A stretch of 64,000 nucleotides of DNA from Pantoea vagans (GCF_004792415.1 NZ_CP038853.1:620001-684000); one strand, 5' to 3'; shown: positions 10,491 to 19,684, counted from the stretch's first letter. Numbers and translations: made by a program. The notes: generated by a model not told the origin, from the sequence alone.

Positions 10491-11795
10491 TTACCCTATT
10501 CGAGCGATACGCAATCTGGCATCGTCCAGATGGCGGCGTAATGTCTCAAGGCAAGGCGCGAAACTGGCAGAAAAGCGATCGCAACTGCAGGCTAAAGCAT
10601 AGAATTTCTCCGCAAGTTCCAGCGCTTCCAGCCAGATATCTCCACTGATTACATCCGACAGTGATGCTGGCCTGAGCTCATTCACGATTGCGCCACCTGC
10701 TCTGGGAGCGAACCCCATAGGCAGAACGTCGTAGGCTGGCGCAAGGGAATAGGGGCGGCCGTGACTACTGATGAACGACAGATTTCCGTGGTGCATGTCG
10801 GTGTTACCAATTAGCATCCCGAATGCCCAGAGCCGGGCAGTACTGGCAGCAGCCTCAGGATGAACATGCCCCTGCCCGACAAGTTTATTAACCAGAACCG
10901 GCCAGATGGCACTGGCATTACCCACAAATTCAGCATCAAGTGCCCTAAGCGAGAAAATGCCGATACGACCCAACAGTCCAGTGCGATCGAATCGGGGGAT
11001 TTCGAGGAAGCGTTGACCGTTGAAATCAAATATCTCTGTCTTCACACCCAACACCTCTAGTGCAAGATGTTCGGCCAGCAGAAGGTCGCGCCAGCGTTCG
11101 CTGACCGGGTTATTGTCCGTGGCCGAGAATTTAACCAGTACATGCCCTTGATCCGTAAAGGTACAGAATTTTGGCTGTTCACCACCTGCAGACGATCCAG
11201 GCGCTTCACCGGCACCCGCCGCCAGGGCCAGTGCCGGAAATGTTGTAGCGCGCTCAACCGGAACGGGCTCTGACATCTGTAGGAACCGATCCCGTGCCTG
11301 CTCACCTATCAGCAGGTTTCCGATAGCATCATGGCCTTGTGCCAGCAGTGCCCTGACCACTTCAGAGTCGGTCCATTGCTCTGGATTCGCTGGTAAGCCT
11401 AATCCAGCGGCATACGTCGATGCATAGGCTCGTCCGAGATACCCCTGTGGGCGCATGTCGAACAGCCACCACGGCAGTCCGTCACTGTGGAGACTTACTT
11501 TGTCGTTCTGCTGCATGACAAATCCGTCCGGGCGGACCGGAATCAATTCACCAAGTGGTTTAACGCGGCCCTCATCGCTGATGCGATAGATAGGTGCAGA
11601 ATTGAATCCACGCCAGGCATCACGTAAAGCATATTGAATAGATGGACCCGCACCGATTCGGATAATCTCATCGCCAAGGCTATTCACTGCACGAGACAGC
11701 GTAGGTTGGCTAATGCCTAATTTTTCAATAAGCTGCCTTGCGGTCATGGGACCGTGGTTGAGTAACTGGCGTATCGTTTCGAAGCGATCAGGCAT
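10491..11795 (-). CDS. yjjJ: HipA-family serine/threonine kinase, YjjJ-type with N-terminal HTH
   Basis: The protein (434 residues from ATG 11795) matches the YjjJ branch of HipA toxin kinases (about 443 residues in E. coli). Residues 1-60 form a winged helix (LLNHGPMTARQLIEKLGISQPTLSRAV), unlike classical HipA, which relies on a separate HipB. The kinase core shows GGEQPKF (P-loop region), NTDMHHGNLS (catalytic loop) and LAPAYDVLPM (Mg-binding Asp). HipA kinases phosphorylate tRNA synthetases and cause growth arrest; the target here is unknown. No HipB-like antitoxin gene is adjacent. The start is uncertain because no strong ribosome-binding site is seen; an upstream ATG adds 22 residues encoded by a repetitive sequence. 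Direct repeats just upstream could be its own operator. Confidence 0.8.
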   Translation of the reverse strand: MPDRFETIRQLLNHGPMTARQLIEKLGISQPTLSRAVNSLGDEIIRIGAGPSIQYALRDAWRGFNSAPIYRISDEGRVKPLGELIPVRPDGFVMQQNDKVSLHSDGLPWWLFDMRPQGYLGRAYASTYAAGLGLPANPEQWTDSEVVRALLAQGHDAIGNLLIGEQARDRFLQMSEPVPVERATTFPALALAAGAGEAPGSSAGGEQPKFCTFTDQGHVLVKFSATDNNPVSERWRDLLLAEHLALEVLGVKTEIFDFNGQRFLEIPRFDRTGLLGRIGIFSLRALDAEFVGNASAIWPVLVNKLVGQGHVHPEAAASTARLWAFGMLIGNTDMHHGNLSFISSHGRPYSLAPAYDVLPMGFAPRAGGAIVNELRPASLSDVISGDIWLEALELAEKFYALACSCDRFSASFAPCLETLRRHLDDARLRIARIG

Positions 11796-11797
11796 GG

Positions 11798-11830
11798 TTT
11801 GAATGGCTTTATGAATAGATTTATGAATAG
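11798..11830. repeat. Tandem direct repeats at the start of the HipA-like gene
   Basis: TTTATGAATAG occurs at 11808-11818 and again at 11820-11830, a 12-bp period close to one helical turn. A degenerate third unit, TTTGAATGGC, precedes it at 11798-11807. The array lies immediately upstream of the preferred ATG and could be an operator read by the protein's own N-terminal HTH; this is inference. Confidence 0.5.
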
Positions 11831-11949
11831 GTATTTTAGCAAGGAAAGGGGGGATGATCACTCTTTGTTGGGTATGGATAATCGTCCATATCGCAGAGGG
11901 GTCTCAGACAGTTTTCTGCTATTCAGGAAGCATGACTCAAGGCCTTGAT

Positions 11950-12132
11950 TCAACTGGCCTCATCTTTATCTGGGATTCTGTCTGTGTTTTTATCATTCGT
12001 TATTTTAAATACAGGTTTGTAGTGAAGACCTGAGATCTTCTTTTTATCTTTTCCTGGTCTTCTATCTCGCTTCCCTGATGTTACTGGCCAGTAGGTAAGT
12101 AAATCTGAAAGTACTTCAAGAAAATGATGCAT
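11950..12132 (-). CDS. Possible small basic protein, unrecognised
   Basis: A 60-codon reading frame preceded by AGGAAAA about five bases before its ATG. The product is Lys/Arg/Asp-rich in its second half (SGKRDRRPGKDKKK) with no recognised domain. It lies in a 436-bp low-GC gap between the HipA-like gene and the secreted repeat protein. The ribosome-binding site is the only positive evidence; it may well be chance. The rest of this gap shows nothing else I can support. Confidence 0.2.
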   Translation of the reverse strand: MHHFLEVLSDLLTYWPVTSGKRDRRPGKDKKKISGLHYKPVFKITNDKNTDRIPDKDEAS

Positions 12133-12231
12133 TTGTATTTTCCTGTATTCCAGCCTGCACCTGATTAACTATCTTTGACGTTGCGCATAACCAGAAAGTG
12201 AACCACCGACATGGCGATGGTTCGCCTGTGA

Positions 12232-12597
12232 TCACCACGTTAGTTTTTGCTTATCAGCTTTAACATTTTGCTGATACATCATTTCGATAGTAGTGTAATT
12301 GCACATATCAATACCCCCTTCGCAATAATCTTTGATGACTCTATCCATGACTTCCCGATCGTCAGCTTTAGTGAGTTTTTTAAAAGCGTTGAGGTTTTGC
12401 TGTTCCATCATGCGTAATGTTGTGGGTTGGCACATATCCAGTTGTCCATCGCAATAATCAGCTCTTACCGTACTTTGAATGAAACTTATTACTTCCTGTT
12501 TTTGTGCTTCGGATCCATCAAACTCTAACGGATGGATGAAACCAGCATCCGCCGTGAAGGATGACAAAAGTAAAGCTGTCCCGATAAGTATTTTCAT
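12232..12597 (-). CDS. Small secreted protein with duplicated Cys-pair motif, unknown function
   Basis: I do not recognise this 121-residue protein. It begins with a probable signal peptide (MKILIGTALLLSSFTADA, cleavage after about residue 18), so the mature part of about 103 residues should be periplasmic or secreted. The mature protein is an internal duplication: residues 34-68 and 82-111 share the pattern V..DYC(D/E)G.(L/I)DMC..TT(L/I).MM.QQN. Each repeat has two cysteines seven residues apart (49/56 and 92/99), consistent with disulfides or metal binding. AAGGAATCC is a good ribosome-binding site. Local GC is lower than in the flanking genes. It has no evident operon partner. Confidence 0.75.
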   Translation of the reverse strand: MKILIGTALLLSSFTADAGFIHPLEFDGSEAQKQEVISFIQSTVRADYCDGQLDMCQPTTLRMMEQQNLNAFKKLTKADDREVMDRVIKDYCEGGIDMCNYTTIEMMYQQNVKADKQKLTW

Positions 12598-12728
12598 TTT
12601 GGATTCCTTTTCAAAAAATAAGGGCCAAGACTAATCCGGAATAGTACCGATGGGAACTGAAAATGAACAGAGGGATAGGGTGAGTTAAAAAACACCGCCA
12701 TTTTATCGCCATTCAGAAAAGCAGACAC

Positions 12729-12754
12729 AAAAAAAGCCACGCTAAAGGTGGCTC
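12729..12754 (-). terminator. Terminator downstream of ileX
   Basis: On the minus strand, AGCCACCTTTAGCGTGGCT folds into a 6-bp stem followed by a run of seven T. It lies about 30 bases past the tRNA 3' end. Confidence 0.85.
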
Positions 12755-12781
12755 TAATCTGCTGATCTCGCAGCTAAAATT

Positions 12782-12857
12782 TGGTGGCCCCTGCTGGGTT
12801 TGAACCAGCGACCAAGCGATTATGAGTCGCCTGCTCTAACCACTGAGCTAAGGGGCC
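12782..12857 (-). tRNA. ileX: tRNA-Ile2 (anticodon CAU, lysidine-modified), ileX
   Basis: The 76-nt gene folds as a full cloverleaf: a 7-bp acceptor stem GGCCCCT/AGGGGCC, D-arm AGCTCAGTGGTTAGAGC, anticodon loop CTCATAA, T-loop GGTTCAAACCC, and an encoded CCA end. The CAU anticodon would read AUG, but the sequence closely matches E. coli ileX, whose C34 is converted to lysidine by TilS so that it decodes AUA as isoleucine. The position next to mug and rpoD is the same as in E. coli, which supports the Ile2 call over elongator tRNA-Met. Confidence 0.93.
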
Positions 12858-12976
12858 AGCGGAGCGGGGATTATAAAGTATCTCTTCAGGGCAATCCAGC
12901 GCTCCGCCACCGGTTGCTGAAATAAGCAGCAGCAATTTAACTGCTGATTTCTATAACAAATCTGGCAACGCGTGAA

Positions 12977-13039
12977 GCTGAAGTCGGAAAACGGCACGGA
13001 TAATGCTTCTCCGTACCGTTAACGAAACCGGACTTCAGC
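12977..13039. repeat. Nested inverted repeat between ileX and the SDR gene
   Basis: GCTGAAGTC (12977-12985) pairs with GACTTCAGC (13031-13039), and an inner ACGGA/TCCGT pair closes a smaller stem. No T-run follows on either strand, so it may be a processing or stabilising hairpin past the SDR gene rather than a simple terminator. Confidence 0.45.
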
Positions 13040-13059
13040 CGCGATAAGTTAACGCTGAC

Positions 13060-13851
13060 TCAGTTCTGACGATAGCGAGATGCGGATTTATCTCGTGAAA
13101 GGTGAGGAACCATTGCACCACGCGCCCGATCGTAATCGTGCCACATCTGCAGATCCTCCAGCGGCGGAATAGTTACCGCCTCTTTGCTGTCCAGGCCGGC
13201 AAGTGCGGCATCCACCATCTCATCAACGTCCATCAGCATCTCAGCCGGGATTTCATTAATCGACTGACCTGCACGGTCGAAAATTTCAGTGCGGGTTGCG
13301 CCGGGTAATACGGCCTGTACCTGCACGCCGCTCTCTGCAAGTTCTCGCTGCATGGCGCGCGTTAGAGTCAGCACGTAAGATTTAGTGGCGTTATAGGCGC
13401 CATTGAACATCTCGTGCATTAGCGATAGTACCGAGGCGATATTGATAATAATGCCGTGACCGCGTGCTTTGAATGCCCGGCCCGCCGTCTGTGCCAGTCG
13501 GGTTGGGGCCAGAATATTTAACGCCAGCATGCTGTTAATGCGTGTGATGTCCGCCGCCAGAAACTCGCCTTCCACGCTCATGCCAGCGTTGTTCAGCAGC
13601 AGCGTAATCTCTGGATTGTTCGCCAGCTCTGACTCCACGCGCTTCAGGTCCTGCTCCTCCGTTAAGTCAGCCTTCATCACAGTCACCTTAACAGCGTGCT
13701 GCTGCGCCAGTGCATCCGCCAGGGTGGTGAGTCGTACCTGATCCCGGGCGACCAGGATCAGATCATAACCGCGTGCTGCCAGTCGTTTTGCATAAGTCGC
13801 GCCGATACCGCTGGATGCGCCGGTGATTAATGCTGTGCCTGATTGTGACAT
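13060..13851 (-). CDS. Short-chain dehydrogenase/reductase (SDR)
   Basis: This classical SDR of 263 residues has the NAD(P) motif TGASSGIG (residues 10-17), NNAG (87-90), catalytic Ser140, and YxxxK (Tyr153, Lys157). The Arg in VLVARDQ after the second strand leans toward NADPH. Its substrate cannot be told from sequence. It is transcribed divergently from a TetR regulator across 138 bp holding three copies of a similar dyad, so TetR control is very likely. Such SDR/TetR pairs often detoxify small carbonyl or aromatic compounds, but that is only a family tendency. Confidence 0.88.
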   Translation of the reverse strand: MSQSGTALITGASSGIGATYAKRLAARGYDLILVARDQVRLTTLADALAQQHAVKVTVMKADLTEEQDLKRVESELANNPEITLLLNNAGMSVEGEFLAADITRINSMLALNILAPTRLAQTAGRAFKARGHGIIINIASVLSLMHEMFNGAYNATKSYVLTLTRAMQRELAESGVQVQAVLPGATRTEIFDRAGQSINEIPAEMLMDVDEMVDAALAGLDSKEAVTIPPLEDLQMWHDYDRARGAMVPHLSRDKSASRYRQN

Positions 13852-13864
13852 CTTTTCTTCCTCG

Positions 13865-13941
13865 TATGATGGTCGTCATAATGGCTATAAATATGACGAT
13901 CATCATATCGGCCGTCAAGCTGGAATATGATGACCGTAATA
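13865..13941. promoter_or_regulatory. Three TetR-type operator dyads between the SDR gene and tetR
   Basis: Three related 16-bp imperfect palindromes lie at 13865-13880 (TATGATGGTCGTCATA), 13892-13907 (TATGACGATCATCATA) and 13926-13941 (TATGATGACCGTAATA). Centres are 27 and 34 bp apart. The divergent promoters must overlap them, so autoregulation plus control of the SDR gene is the simple reading. Confidence 0.65.
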
Positions 13942-13989
13942 ATTACTATAATAGTCAGAAGCTACCGGGCAGAAACCGAAGGAAATAAG

Positions 13990-14574
13990 ATGGAGAAGCA
14001 GAGCAGCAAAGCACAAACGCGGCAGCGTATCCTTGATGAGGCGGCGCGAGTGATGCGTGAAACCGGTACCGAAGGGATCGGTGTGGCGGCGCTGATGAAG
14101 CGGGTCGGGCTGACACACGGCGGTTTTTATGCACATTTTGCGTCACGTGAGGAGCTGGTTGAGGAGGTGCTGAAGCATATGTTCGCTGAAGCCGATACCT
14201 TTAAGCCCGCTCAGTCCGTGACTCAGCCAGCACAGCAGCTGGCAGACTTTATCGATAGCTATCTATCCGAAGCGCATCGTAATGCACCGGCGCAGGGCTG
14301 TCCGCTGGCAGCGCTGGTAAGCGAAGTGGCGCATCTTCCCCAACCGACGCGGCAGATCTTCGCCCAGGGCTTCAGTACGATGCATGCCAGTCTGACGCAG
14401 TTGCTGAGTGAGCTGGGGTGGACGGAAGCGGATGCGCTGGCTTCAAGCATGATGGCAGAGATGATTGGTGCGCTGGCACTGGCGCGAGCCTGTCCGGATG
14501 CGGAGCAGGCCAGCCTGATGCTGCAACGCAGTCGTGCTGCACTGAAGCAACGTACGCTGGAGGTCGCAGCATGA
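13990..14574 (+). CDS. TetR/AcrR-family transcriptional regulator
   Basis: This 194-residue repressor has an N-terminal TetR HTH ([15 protein letters not shown] then [17 protein letters not shown], residues about 10-60) and a C-terminal ligand domain with the Cys-containing [11 protein letters not shown] segment seen in regulators of SDR-type genes. I start at ATG 13990 because AAGGAAATAAG precedes it directly; an upstream ATG at 13927 falls inside an operator. Its last codons overlap the mug ATG by four bases (ATGA), so mug is probably translated from the same message. Its ligand is unknown. Confidence 0.88.
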   Translation: MEKQSSKAQTRQRILDEAARVMRETGTEGIGVAALMKRVGLTHGGFYAHFASREELVEEVLKHMFAEADTFKPAQSVTQPAQQLADFIDSYLSEAHRNAPAQGCPLAALVSEVAHLPQPTRQIFAQGFSTMHASLTQLLSELGWTEADALASSMMAEMIGALALARACPDAEQASLMLQRSRAALKQRTLEVAA

Positions 14575-15089
14575 GTGAACACGCTATCCGCGACATCATC
14601 AGTTCCGGGCTTGATGTACTGTTCTGCGGCATTAACCCAGGCCAGTCAACGGCCCATCAGGGGTTCCACTTTGCACATCCTGGCAATCGCTTCTGGAAGG
14701 TAATCCATCTGGCGGGATTCACCCGGGAACAGCTGAAACCCGAAGAGGAGCAGCGCCTGACAGAAACTGGCTGCGGGATTACGATGCTGGTTGAGCGGCC
14801 CACGGTGCAGGCGAATGAGTTAGCACCTGATGAGCTGCGGGACGGCGGCAAGCGCCTGATGGAAAAGGTGCTGAATTACCAGCCCGCTGCGCTGGCGATT
14901 CTGGGTAAAGATGCGTTTCGTCGCGCCTTTAAGCAGAGCAAAGTCGAATGGGGGAAACAGCCGATCTGTATGGGAAAGACGCAGGTGTGGGTGTTGCCGA
15001 ATCCCAGCGGACTGAATCGCGCATCACTGGACGAAATGGTTGAGGCGTATCGTCAGCTCTGGCTGGAACTGCATCCGGAGAGCAACTGA
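14571..15089 (+). CDS. mug: G/U(T) mismatch-specific uracil/thymine-DNA glycosylase Mug
   Basis: Mug removes uracil, ethenocytosine and related lesions paired with G in double-stranded DNA. At 172 residues it is close to the E. coli length (168). The catalytic motif FCGINPG carries Asn22, and [11 protein letters not shown] is the second, DNA-intercalating motif. The start at 14571 overlaps the tetR stop as ATGA; the longer upstream frame is simply the tetR region out of frame. It converges on rpoD, with a shared terminator between them. Coupling of a base-excision glycosylase to a TetR gene is not the E. coli arrangement. Confidence 0.95.
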   Translation: MSEHAIRDIISSGLDVLFCGINPGQSTAHQGFHFAHPGNRFWKVIHLAGFTREQLKPEEEQRLTETGCGITMLVERPTVQANELAPDELRDGGKRLMEKVLNYQPAALAILGKDAFRRAFKQSKVEWGKQPICMGKTQVWVLPNPSGLNRASLDEMVEAYRQLWLELHPESN

Positions 15090-15129
15090 ATCTGCGAAGG
15101 GCAGGGGAGAGGTGCTAACAGGCAGGCAT

Positions 15130-15156
15130 AAAAAACCCCGGCGAACCGGGGTTTTT
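15130..15156. terminator. Bidirectional terminator between mug and rpoD
   Basis: AAAAAACCCCGG-CGAA-CCGGGGTTTTT: a 6-bp GC stem with a tetraloop, an A-run on the left and a T-run on the right. It serves both convergent genes. Confidence 0.92.
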
Positions 15157-15163
15157 GTCGGAC

Positions 15164-17005
15164 TTAATCGTCGAGGAAGCTACGCAGCACTTCCGAACGG
15201 CTCGGATGGCGCAGTTTACGCAGGGCTTTCGCTTCAATCTGACGAATACGCTCACGCGTAACGTCAAACTGTTTGCCCACTTCTTCCAGCGTATGGTCCG
15301 TGTTCATATCGATACCGAAACGCATGCGCAGTACTTTCGCTTCACGCGCGGTCAGGCCAGCCAGCACGTCGTGGGTAGCAGAACGCAGGCTCTCTGAGGT
15401 AGCAGAATCCAGCGGCAGCTCCAGCGTGGTGTCTTCGATAAAATCGCCCAGATGTGAATCTTCGTCATCACCAATCGGCGTCTCCATCGAGATCGGCTCT
15501 TTAGCGATTTTCAGCACTTTGCGGATTTTATCTTCCGGCATCAGCATACGCTCAGCCAGCTCTTCCGGCGTCGGTTCACGGCCCATCTCCTGCAGCATCT
15601 GGCGCGAAATACGGTTGAGCTTGTTGATGGTCTCAATCATATGCACCGGAATACGGATGGTACGTGCCTGGTCAGCGATAGAGCGGGTGATAGCCTGACG
15701 GATCCACCAGGTAGCATAGGTCGAGAACTTGTAACCACGGCGATATTCAAACTTATCTACCGCTTTCATCAGGCCGATATTACCTTCCTGAATCAGGTCG
15801 AGGAACTGCAGACCGCGGTTGGTATATTTCTTGGCAATCGAAATAACAAGACGCAGGTTCGCTTCCACCATCTCTTTCTTGGCGCGACGGGCCTTAGCTT
15901 CACCGATCGACATGCGACGGTTAATGTCTTTAACCTGCTCAATGGTCAGGCCGGTCTCTTCTTCAACCTGTGCCAGTTTCTGCAGGGAACGCATTACGTC
16001 ATCCTGCACTTCCAGCAGCTTCTCAGACCACGGCTTGTTCATGGCCAGTGCGGCTTTGAACCAGCTTTCGTTGGTTTCGTTACCGGTAAACAGCGTGATA
16101 AAGTTTTTCTTTGGCATTTTGCACAGCTCAATACAGAGCTTCATGATCAGACGTTCCTGGGTACGGACACGTTCCATCATGGTGCGCATGCTGCCTACCA
16201 GGTAGTCGAACTGCTTCGGTACCAGGCGGAACTGCTTGAAGACGTCGGAGAGGTTCTGGATTTCGGCAACAGCAGCAGCATGACTGCGACCTTTGCTTTT
16301 AATCACGTCGCGGGTGGTTTCATACTGCTTACGCAGGTCAGAAAACTTCTCGCGCGCCAGTTCCGGGTCGATAGAGTTATCGTCGTCGGAGCTGTCATCA
16401 TCCTCTTCATCTTCTTCATCGTCGTCGTTACGATCGGCTTCAGAAAGTTCAGAACCCACGTGCGTTGCCGTCGGGGCCAGATCTTCTTCTGCATTAGGAT
16501 CGACGAAACCCGTGATCAGATCGGAGAGGCGTGATTCACCTGCTTCAACTTTGTCGTATTGATCCAGAAGATAAGTAATCGCTTCAGGGTATTCGGCTAC
16601 AGAACACTGAACCTGGTTGATACCGTCTTCAATACGCTTGGCGATGTCGATTTCGCCTTCGCGCGTCAGCAGTTCAACGGTACCCATTTCACGCATATAC
16701 ATGCGAACCGGGTCAGTGGTGCGCCCGATTTCAGATTCAACGCTGGATAACACCTGAGCGGCAGCTTCCGCGGCATCTTCGTCAGTATCGGAGCTGTTTT
16801 CATTCAGCATCAGATCGTCGGCATCCGGGGCTTCTTCAACCACCTGAATACCCATGTCGTTAATCATCTGGATGATGTCTTCGATCTGATCTGAGTCGAC
16901 GATATCTTCCGGCAGATGGTCATTGACCTCAGCATAGGTCAGATAGCCTTGCTCCTTACCACGGGTGACAAGAAGCTTGAGCTGTGACTGCGGGTTTTGC
17001 TCCAT
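15164..17005 (-). CDS. rpoD: RNA polymerase primary sigma factor sigma-70
   Basis: RpoD directs core polymerase to housekeeping promoters. The 613 residues equal the E. coli length. Region 1.1 opens the protein ([26 protein letters not shown]), an acidic Asp/Glu/Ser stretch lies in the non-conserved region around residues 190-215, region 2.4 appears as [20 protein letters not shown], and region 4.2 as [20 protein letters not shown] near the C-terminus. It is the last gene of the rpsU-dnaG-rpoD macromolecular synthesis operon. A 322-bp gap separates it from dnaG and contains a palindromic repeat. Confidence 0.99.
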   Translation of the reverse strand: MEQNPQSQLKLLVTRGKEQGYLTYAEVNDHLPEDIVDSDQIEDIIQMINDMGIQVVEEAPDADDLMLNENSSDTDEDAAEAAAQVLSSVESEIGRTTDPVRMYMREMGTVELLTREGEIDIAKRIEDGINQVQCSVAEYPEAITYLLDQYDKVEAGESRLSDLITGFVDPNAEEDLAPTATHVGSELSEADRNDDDEEDEEDDDSSDDDNSIDPELAREKFSDLRKQYETTRDVIKSKGRSHAAAVAEIQNLSDVFKQFRLVPKQFDYLVGSMRTMMERVRTQERLIMKLCIELCKMPKKNFITLFTGNETNESWFKAALAMNKPWSEKLLEVQDDVMRSLQKLAQVEEETGLTIEQVKDINRRMSIGEAKARRAKKEMVEANLRLVISIAKKYTNRGLQFLDLIQEGNIGLMKAVDKFEYRRGYKFSTYATWWIRQAITRSIADQARTIRIPVHMIETINKLNRISRQMLQEMGREPTPEELAERMLMPEDKIRKVLKIAKEPISMETPIGDDEDSHLGDFIEDTTLELPLDSATSESLRSATHDVLAGLTAREAKVLRMRFGIDMNTDHTLEEVGKQFDVTRERIRQIEAKALRKLRHPSRSEVLRSFLDD

Positions 17006-17019
17006 AAGACGGTATCCAC

Positions 17020-17320
17020 ACTTCTGTTAAATTAGATTGGTGTCGGTCGGCAGCGCGCCAACAATAGCAGTGAAGGCGTTTAATTCTTGCCGCTGCCTTC
17101 GTCGCGGCGTGGGCTTTGCCCAACAGTAATCGGCACTTAAGCCGCTTGTATAAATTTTTGGTGGTGCAGGCCTGGCTTACTCGCCATTCTGCTTCCCGGC
17201 AGTGCTCGCTCTCCTCACGTACTTCAGTACGCTCTGGGAGCTGTGCGCTGGCGGTAGACAGACTGGCTTCGACGCCTTGCCTTAAAACAGCCACGCCGCC
17301 CTTGGTCAGAACGGGCAGCG
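17020..17320. repeat. Repeat-like palindromic region in the dnaG-rpoD gap
   Basis: The 322-bp gap between dnaG and rpoD has no gene. Its centre is a palindrome, CGTACTTCAGTACG (17218-17231), flanked by imperfectly paired CTCTCCTC and GCTCTGGGAGC arms. It is reminiscent of dispersed enterobacterial intergenic repeats with GTACTGAAGTAC cores, but this is the only copy I see in the window. A 5' UTR or processing role for rpoD mRNA is possible. Confidence 0.45.
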
Positions 17321-17327
17321 TGCAAAA

Positions 17328-19073
17328 TTATTTCCTGGCAAACGCCTGACTGAGTGTCCAGAGTTCACGGCGCTCATCGGCGCTCAGTCCCTGGGTGCGC
17401 TCACGCGCAATCAAAAATTCCAGGCGCTCTTCAAGAGCAGAATCGTAGATGCTGGCCAGCGAGTCCTGAAACACCGCTTCGACTTCTTCATCTACTATCA
17501 TGTGGTTCCAGATCGCCAGCGTTTCAAGCGTCTGACTAAAATTTGTTCCGCGATATAACTCTAGTAGCTGTCCGGTGGTCAATCCAGGATTCTCAGTACA
17601 ACGACCCACTAACTCAATAAATAGCGGTAAACCCGGCATTTTTGACTCAGACAGCCCATCAAGCGAAGGTACCAGGGTCGCCAGCTGCGGGTTCTGAATC
17701 AGCAATGCTACCAGCACACGCATGGTGGTCCGTTTCAGCGGTGGCGCAACCGGCGCCGTTCCGCTTGCGGCCAGCTTTGGCATCAGCTTTTCAAGCTGAT
17801 TGTCGTCAAGAATACCGAGCTTGTTCCCCAGTTCCTGACGCATATAAATACGTAACGTCTCACCGGGGATCTGCGTTATCAGCGGTAAAGCCAGCGTGCT
17901 CAGACGCGCTTTTCCGTCGCGTGAGCTCAAATCAACCTGCGGCAGCAGGCTATCAAACAAAAACGAAGAGAGCGGCATCGCCTGCTCCATCCTCGCTTCG
18001 AAGGCGGCTTTACCCTCTTTGCGTACCAGCGTATCCGGGTCTTCACCATCGGGTAAAAACATAAAGCGTAGCTGACGACCATCATTCATGTAAGGCAATG
18101 CGGTCTCAAGCGCACGCCATGCTGCTTCACGACCCGCCCTGTCGCCGTCGTAACAGCAGATCACGGTGTCGGTACTGCGAAACAGCAACTGAATGTGTTC
18201 AGCCGTGGTGGAGGTGCCTAACGACGCAACAGCATAATCAATGCCGTACTGCGCCAGCGCAACCACGTCCATGTATCCCTCGACCACTAACAGGCGGGCG
18301 GGTTCAGGATGGTTCTTAACTGCTTCATACAGGCCATAAAGCTGGCGGCCTTTATGGAAAATAGGGGTTTCCGGTGAGTTCAGATACTTCGGCGTATCGT
18401 TACCCAGTACGCGGCCACCAAAACCGATGACGCGTCCGCGTTTATCGCGGATCGGAAACATGACGCGGTCGCGAAACCGGTCATAGGTACGGCCTTTGTC
18501 ATTGCTGACCAGCATGCCCGCTTCCATCAACGATTCGCGGTCTTCCGATTGCTTACCAAAACGCTTGAGAACATTATCCCAGCCGGCTGGCGCGTAACCT
18601 ATGGCGAAATGATTGATGATGTCGGCGCTCAGACCACGACGATCAAGATAGTCGCGTGCTGGCTGCGCACTGGATTGCTGCAGACCCTGCTGATAAAAAC
18701 CGTTCAGGTTCTCCATCAGCTGATACAGGCTCTGGCGCTGATGGCGTTCCATCTGGCTGGGCCCGCTGCCTGCTTCGTAAGGCACGTCTAAACCGTGGGA
18801 TGTGGCTAACTCTTCAATACTTTCAACAAACTCCAGACGATCAAAGTTCATTAAAAAGTCGATAGCGTTGCCGTGTGCACCACAGCCGAAACAGTGATAG
18901 AACTGCTTTTCGCCGTTTACGGTGAAAGAGGGCGTTTTTTCATTATGGAAAGGACAGCACGCATGGAAATTCTTACCCTGCTTTTTCAGCTTAACGCGGG
19001 CATCGATAAGATCCACGATATCCGTGCGGGCAAGTAAATCATTGATAAATACGCGTGGAATTCGTCCAGCCAT
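17328..19073 (-). CDS. dnaG: DNA primase DnaG
   Basis: DnaG makes RNA primers for replication in complex with DnaB helicase. The 581 residues match E. coli exactly. The N-terminal CHC2 zinc finger uses Cys40, His43, Cys61 and Cys64 (CCPFH ... HCFGCG). The TOPRIM core shows LLVVEGYMDVVALAQYG and CCYDGDRAGREAAW, and the C-terminal DnaB-binding helical bundle ends in SQAFARK. It is the middle gene of rpsU-dnaG-rpoD, preceded by an attenuating hairpin. Confidence 0.99.
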   Translation of the reverse strand: MAGRIPRVFINDLLARTDIVDLIDARVKLKKQGKNFHACCPFHNEKTPSFTVNGEKQFYHCFGCGAHGNAIDFLMNFDRLEFVESIEELATSHGLDVPYEAGSGPSQMERHQRQSLYQLMENLNGFYQQGLQQSSAQPARDYLDRRGLSADIINHFAIGYAPAGWDNVLKRFGKQSEDRESLMEAGMLVSNDKGRTYDRFRDRVMFPIRDKRGRVIGFGGRVLGNDTPKYLNSPETPIFHKGRQLYGLYEAVKNHPEPARLLVVEGYMDVVALAQYGIDYAVASLGTSTTAEHIQLLFRSTDTVICCYDGDRAGREAAWRALETALPYMNDGRQLRFMFLPDGEDPDTLVRKEGKAAFEARMEQAMPLSSFLFDSLLPQVDLSSRDGKARLSTLALPLITQIPGETLRIYMRQELGNKLGILDDNQLEKLMPKLAASGTAPVAPPLKRTTMRVLVALLIQNPQLATLVPSLDGLSESKMPGLPLFIELVGRCTENPGLTTGQLLELYRGTNFSQTLETLAIWNHMIVDEEVEAVFQDSLASIYDSALEERLEFLIARERTQGLSADERRELWTLSQAFARK

Positions 19074-19102
19074 ACGCCCCAGATTTTCAGCTCATAAACG
19101 GC

Positions 19103-19135
19103 AACAAGCCGCGCTTCCTTTCGGAAAGCACGGCC
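19103..19135 (-). terminator. Attenuating hairpin (T1-like) between rpsU and dnaG
   Basis: On the minus strand GCCGTGCTTTCC-GAAA-GGAAGCGCGGC folds imperfectly and is followed by TTGTT. E. coli has a partial terminator, T1, at this position that lowers dnaG expression relative to rpsU. The poor T-run fits partial read-through. Confidence 0.6.
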
Positions 19136-19191
19136 TTTTACTTGACTCTGTCTGCGTGAATCACGCGGTGGAGGCGAACCTCCGGAACGAC

Positions 19192-19508
<317 letters not shown>

Positions 19509-19684
19509 GCACCATGGATAATTTGAAACCAACAGGAGCGTTTGCCTGTGCGGCTGCCGGTTTTTCCAGGGGCGGGAGTATAGCGCACTCTTTAGCCGAC
19601 AGAAAATGACTTTTTACGCGGGATGCCCGCGCTGCACATCCCATTGCTGTGATAAACTGCGCGCCGCAAGAATGAGGTGATGCA

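Noticed and set aside
10491..12597. A classical hipBA toxin-antitoxin pair
   Set aside because: No HipB-like gene lies next to the kinase; the small frame at 11,950-12,132 is not HTH-like.
12782..12857. Calling the CAU tRNA elongator or initiator tRNA-Met
   Set aside because: Acceptor stem, loops and neighbourhood match ileX (tRNA-Ile2) rather than metT or metZ-type genes.
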